34,185 nt of DNA from an uncultured Flavobacteriaceae bacterium (GTDB taxonomy: Bacteria > Bacteroidota > Bacteroidia > Flavobacteriales > Flavobacteriaceae): the NCBI GenBank assembly GCA_905479095.1, contig CAJQLD010000084.1, positions 1 to 34,185 on the forward strand. The letters run 5' to 3'. Each line of letters begins with the position of its first letter. Position 1 is the stretch's first letter. The notes beneath the pieces are model-generated. The model was not told the DNA's origin. It did no database searches and saw nothing but the letters and a program-made list of their open reading frames with translations. A program made the position numbers and the translations under genes. Of the stretch, positions 31,788-34,185 are shown piece after piece.

Positions 31788-32888
31788 ATGAACTCATCTC
31801 AACTCCTATATGCGCTTGCATTGCAGGCCGTGCCTAATATTGGCGACATCACGGCGAAAAAACTAATTCACCACTGTGGCAGCTCCGAGGCTGTTTTTAA
31901 AGAAACCAAAACCAACCTTTCAAAAATAGAAGGGATTGGCACACAGACCATCAAACATCTACATGAAACAAAACATCTTAAAGCGGCCGAAAAAGAGCTT
32001 AGTTTTATGGAAAAACACAAGATTCAAGGGCTTTATTTTGAAGATACCCAGTATCCATTTAAATTAAAACACTGTATTGATGGCCCCATTGTATTGTTTC
32101 AAAAAGGGAACATTAAATGGGACCATACACCCATTATTAGTATTGTTGGCACCCGAAAAATTACGACCTACGGCACCTCGCAATGTGAGAAAATCGTAGA
32201 AACGCTTGCCGAGTTCAATCCCATTGTTGTGTCTGGATTTGCTTATGGAACTGATATTGTGGCTCATAAATCGGCTTTAAAATATCAGCTTCAAACCGTG
32301 GGTTGCATGGCGCAAGGCCTTCAAAACACCTATCCAAAACAACATCTCAAATTTCGACACTTAATAGAAAACCAAGGTGGTTTTGTGACTGATTTTTGGA
32401 GTACTGCTGTGATGGATCCTTCAAATTTTTTAAGACGGAATCGGCTTATCGCAGGATTGAGCGAAGCCACAATTGTCATTGAATCTGCCGAAAAAGGTGG
32501 AAGCTTGGTAACGGCTTCCATGGCCCTTGATTACAACAGAGAGGTGTTTGCACTTCCCGGTCGAAGTACCGACAGCCAAAGTCAAGGGTGTAATAATTTA
32601 ATTAAAACAAAAAGTGCGCACTTGGTTTCTACGCCGGCCGACATTCCGTATATTTTAAATTGGTCGCTCGAAACAACCAAAAAAGTGGTGCAAAAAAAGT
32701 TGTTTGTTGAACTTGATACCGATGAAAAAATTATTTTCAACTATTTAAAGAAAGAAGGAAAATCTGTTTTAGATACCATTGCCATCGCTTGTGAATTCCC
32801 AACGTCCAAAGCGGCTTATTTATTATTAAATCTGGAACTGAAAGGGGTTACAAGACCACTTCCCGGAAAACAATTTGAGCTAATTTAA
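31788..32888 (+). CDS. dprA: DNA-processing protein DprA (Smf)
   Basis: Protects incoming single-stranded DNA during natural transformation and loads RecA on it. The 366 residues have an N-terminal helix-hairpin-helix region (AVPNIGDITAKKLIHH and IEGIGTQTIKHL), the Rossmann-like DprA core with VGTRKITTYG, VVSGFAYGTDIVAHKSAL, NFLRRNRLIAGLSEATIVIE and KGGSLVTASMALDYNREVFALPG (long segments cited by their key parts), and a C-terminal winged-helix. All core residues appear intact. It is convergent with trpS, overlapping by 4 bases. Its presence is consistent with uptake of foreign DNA, but it is also widely conserved in non-competent species. Confidence 0.95.
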   Translation: MNSSQLLYALALQAVPNIGDITAKKLIHHCGSSEAVFKETKTNLSKIEGIGTQTIKHLHETKHLKAAEKELSFMEKHKIQGLYFEDTQYPFKLKHCIDGPIVLFQKGNIKWDHTPIISIVGTRKITTYGTSQCEKIVETLAEFNPIVVSGFAYGTDIVAHKSALKYQLQTVGCMAQGLQNTYPKQHLKFRHLIENQGGFVTDFWSTAVMDPSNFLRRNRLIAGLSEATIVIESAEKGGSLVTASMALDYNREVFALPGRSTDSQSQGCNNLIKTKSAHLVSTPADIPYILNWSLETTKKVVQKKLFVELDTDEKIIFNYLKKEGKSVLDTIAIACEFPTSKAAYLLLNLELKGVTRPLPGKQFELI

Positions 32889-33853
32889 TAGCCTAGTTTT
32901 TCACGAACACGTCCTAATACCGCATCGGCGATTGTAGCCGCTTTTTTAGCGCCTACTGCCAAGGCGTAGTCTATTTCTTCAAGGTTTGACATATAGTAAG
33001 AGTAACGCTCTCGCTGTTCGGAAAACAATTCACAAACCAATTCAAATAACGCTTGTTTAGCATGGCCATAACCATAGCTACCAGCTTCATAGTTTTGTTT
33101 CATCTCTGTTATTTGAGCTTCTGAAGCCAACAGTTTGTAAAGTGCAAAACAGTTACAACTCGCCCAATCTTTCGGATCTTCTAGTGGTGTACTGTCGGTT
33201 TGAATGGACATGATTTGTTTTCGCAATGCCTTATCGGTTTGAAATATATCAATCACATTGCCTTTACTCTTGCTCATTTTTTGACCATCGAGCCCAGGAA
33301 TTAACATGTTTTCTTTTTGAATTTTAGCCTCTGGAATCACAAAAACATCCCCCAGTTTCGCATGCACTCTGGAAGCAACATCACGCGTCATTTCGATATG
33401 CTGAAGTTGATCTTTTCCAACAGGAATAATGTCGGCATCGTACAGTAAGATATCTGCGGCCATTAACATTGGATACGTAAATAAACCCCCATTGACATCC
33501 TCTAACCGGTCTGCCTTGTCTTTGAAACTGTGGGCTAATTCCAATCGAGAAAACGGAAAAAAGCAACTTAAATACCAAGATAATTCGGTGACCTGTGGCA
33601 CATCGCTTTGACGGTAAAAGACTGTTTTTTCGATGTCTAAACCAAACGCCAACCAAGTAGCCGCAGTCGCATAGGTGTTTTGACGAAGTGTTTTTGCGTC
33701 TTTAATTTGAGTCAATGAATGCATATCGGCAATAAATAGATAAGAATCATTTTTTGGGTCATTACTCATTTCAATTGCAGGGACAATTGCCCCTAAAATA
33801 TTTCCGAGGTGTGGAGTACCAGTACTCTGTACGCCTGTTAAAATTCTTGCCAT
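32885..33853 (-). CDS. trpS: Tryptophan--tRNA ligase
   Basis: A class I aminoacyl-tRNA synthetase that charges tRNA-Trp. ILTGVQSTGTPHLGN carries the HIGH-equivalent (PHLGN, residues 14-18), and GQKMSKSKGN the KMSKS loop (192-196). With the ATG at 33853 it has 322 residues, the normal family size, and begins MARILTGVQS. A frame extension of 19 codons to 33910 exists but is overlapped by a promoter (33880-33910), so I reject it. It is convergent with dprA (4-base overlap). Confidence 0.96.
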   Translation of the reverse strand: MARILTGVQSTGTPHLGNILGAIVPAIEMSNDPKNDSYLFIADMHSLTQIKDAKTLRQNTYATAATWLAFGLDIEKTVFYRQSDVPQVTELSWYLSCFFPFSRLELAHSFKDKADRLEDVNGGLFTYPMLMAADILLYDADIIPVGKDQLQHIEMTRDVASRVHAKLGDVFVIPEAKIQKENMLIPGLDGQKMSKSKGNVIDIFQTDKALRKQIMSIQTDSTPLEDPKDWASCNCFALYKLLASEAQITEMKQNYEAGSYGYGHAKQALFELVCELFSEQRERYSYYMSNLEEIDYALAVGAKKAATIADAVLGRVREKLGY

Positions 33854-33879
33854 TTTTAATTTTATTTCCGAATGAATAG

Positions 33880-33910
33880 CAAAGGTACTTTTTTTGAGGC
33901 AATCACTCAA
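33880..33910 (-). promoter_or_regulatory. Bacteroidota-type promoter of trpS
   Basis: On the minus strand, TTG (33910-33908) is followed after 20 bases by TACCTTTG (33887-33880), an exact TAnnTTTG. Transcription should start near 33873, about 20 bases before the trpS ATG. Confidence 0.7.
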
Positions 33911-34102
33911 TTTTTTTAGGAGTTTTGAATGTGAAGGCTCGGTTTCTATTGATACGCTTTAAGATCGAAGTCATAGGAAAGGGTTGGTGGGGGAAAAGAA
34001 TTTTCAATGTTTTCCGTTCAAAATTCAATTTTTATGTTTCGCTACGTTATAGAATACGCAATGAGAATTAAAAACAACGCATACACGCACACTGCCGTGT
34101 AA

Positions 34103-34185
34103 TTACAGAGTCTTAACATCTAACTTTAAAGTTGAATTGATTTGTGAAGAATCAGATTTGGGATCTAAATCTTTTATAAAAGTAA
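34103..34185 (-). CDS. C-terminal end of an unidentified minus-strand gene
   Basis: One minus-strand frame is open from the window edge to a TAA at 34105-34103 and would end TFIKDLDPKSDSSQIN followed by STLKLDVKTL. The composition is protein-like, but only 26 residues are visible and nothing identifies the family. The 190 bases between it and the trpS promoter hold two weak inverted repeats (GAATTTT/AAAATTC at 33998-34026, ACACG/CGTGT at 34083-34100) and otherwise nothing I can name. Confidence 0.35.
   Translation of the reverse strand, partial: TFIKDLDPKSDSSQINSTLKLDVKTL

Overview
The window looks like a chromosomal segment of a member of the Flavobacteriaceae (Bacteroidota), probably marine. 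The evidence is an AT-rich base composition, several type IX secretion (T9SS) parts or substrates (a SprE/PorW-like lipoprotein and C-terminal sorting domains), promoters of the Bacteroidota form (TTTG or TTG, about 20 bases, TAnnTTTG), few Shine-Dalgarno sequences, several TTG/GTG starts, and an atp operon that ends at atpG without atpD/atpC. The genus cannot be fixed from the sequence.

Layout. 1-1911: the end of an envelope polysaccharide locus (a UDP-glucuronate decarboxylase-like epimerase and a polyprenyl-phosphate sugar-1-phosphate transferase). 1926-7218: purD, two small flavobacterial membrane proteins, a DUF4254-type protein, a GT9 glycosyltransferase and a convergent FAD/2Fe-2S reductase. 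7417-16429: sprE/porW-like gene, bactofilin, AtpZ-like gene, an AtpI-position membrane protein, then atpB-E-F-H-A, a foreign-looking four-helix-bundle (IVP) cassette, and atpG. 16430-18661: a patchwork made of a T9SS-type GH18 chitinase bracketed by decayed duplicate pieces of its own neighbours. 18662-26585: an outer-membrane barrel, a lipoprotein, a polysaccharide flippase, dut, a TPR protein, a DUF4292 lipoprotein and an EnvC-like factor, followed on the minus strand by a thioesterase and an HU-CCDC81/SPOR protein. 26763-31734: a tight three-gene surface operon (T9SS-sorted small protein, barrel plus OmpA protein, 1129-residue adhesin-like protein). 31788-34185: dprA, convergent trpS, and the edge of a minus-strand gene.

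How it works together. Most of the window serves the cell envelope: building polysaccharide (epimerase, sugar transferase, GT9, flippase), remodelling peptidoglycan (EnvC-like, SPOR, bactofilin), moving proteins to the surface (SprE/PorW) and displaying them (chitinase, adhesin operon). The ATP synthase genes share a transcriptional neighbourhood with the secretion/gliding gene.

The most unusual structure is around the chitinase. Copies of the atpG interior, the atpG terminator and the start and end of the downstream barrel gene occur in the same order on both sides of it, one set intact and one set decayed. That is the pattern expected if DNA carrying the chitinase integrated by a single crossover and the redundant flanks then eroded. 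Second is the IVP cassette between atpA and atpG, whose ends are inverted repeats built from a 14-base unit. I did not find a clearly new defence or enzymatic system; the three-gene surface operon is the best candidate for an uncharacterised functional unit.
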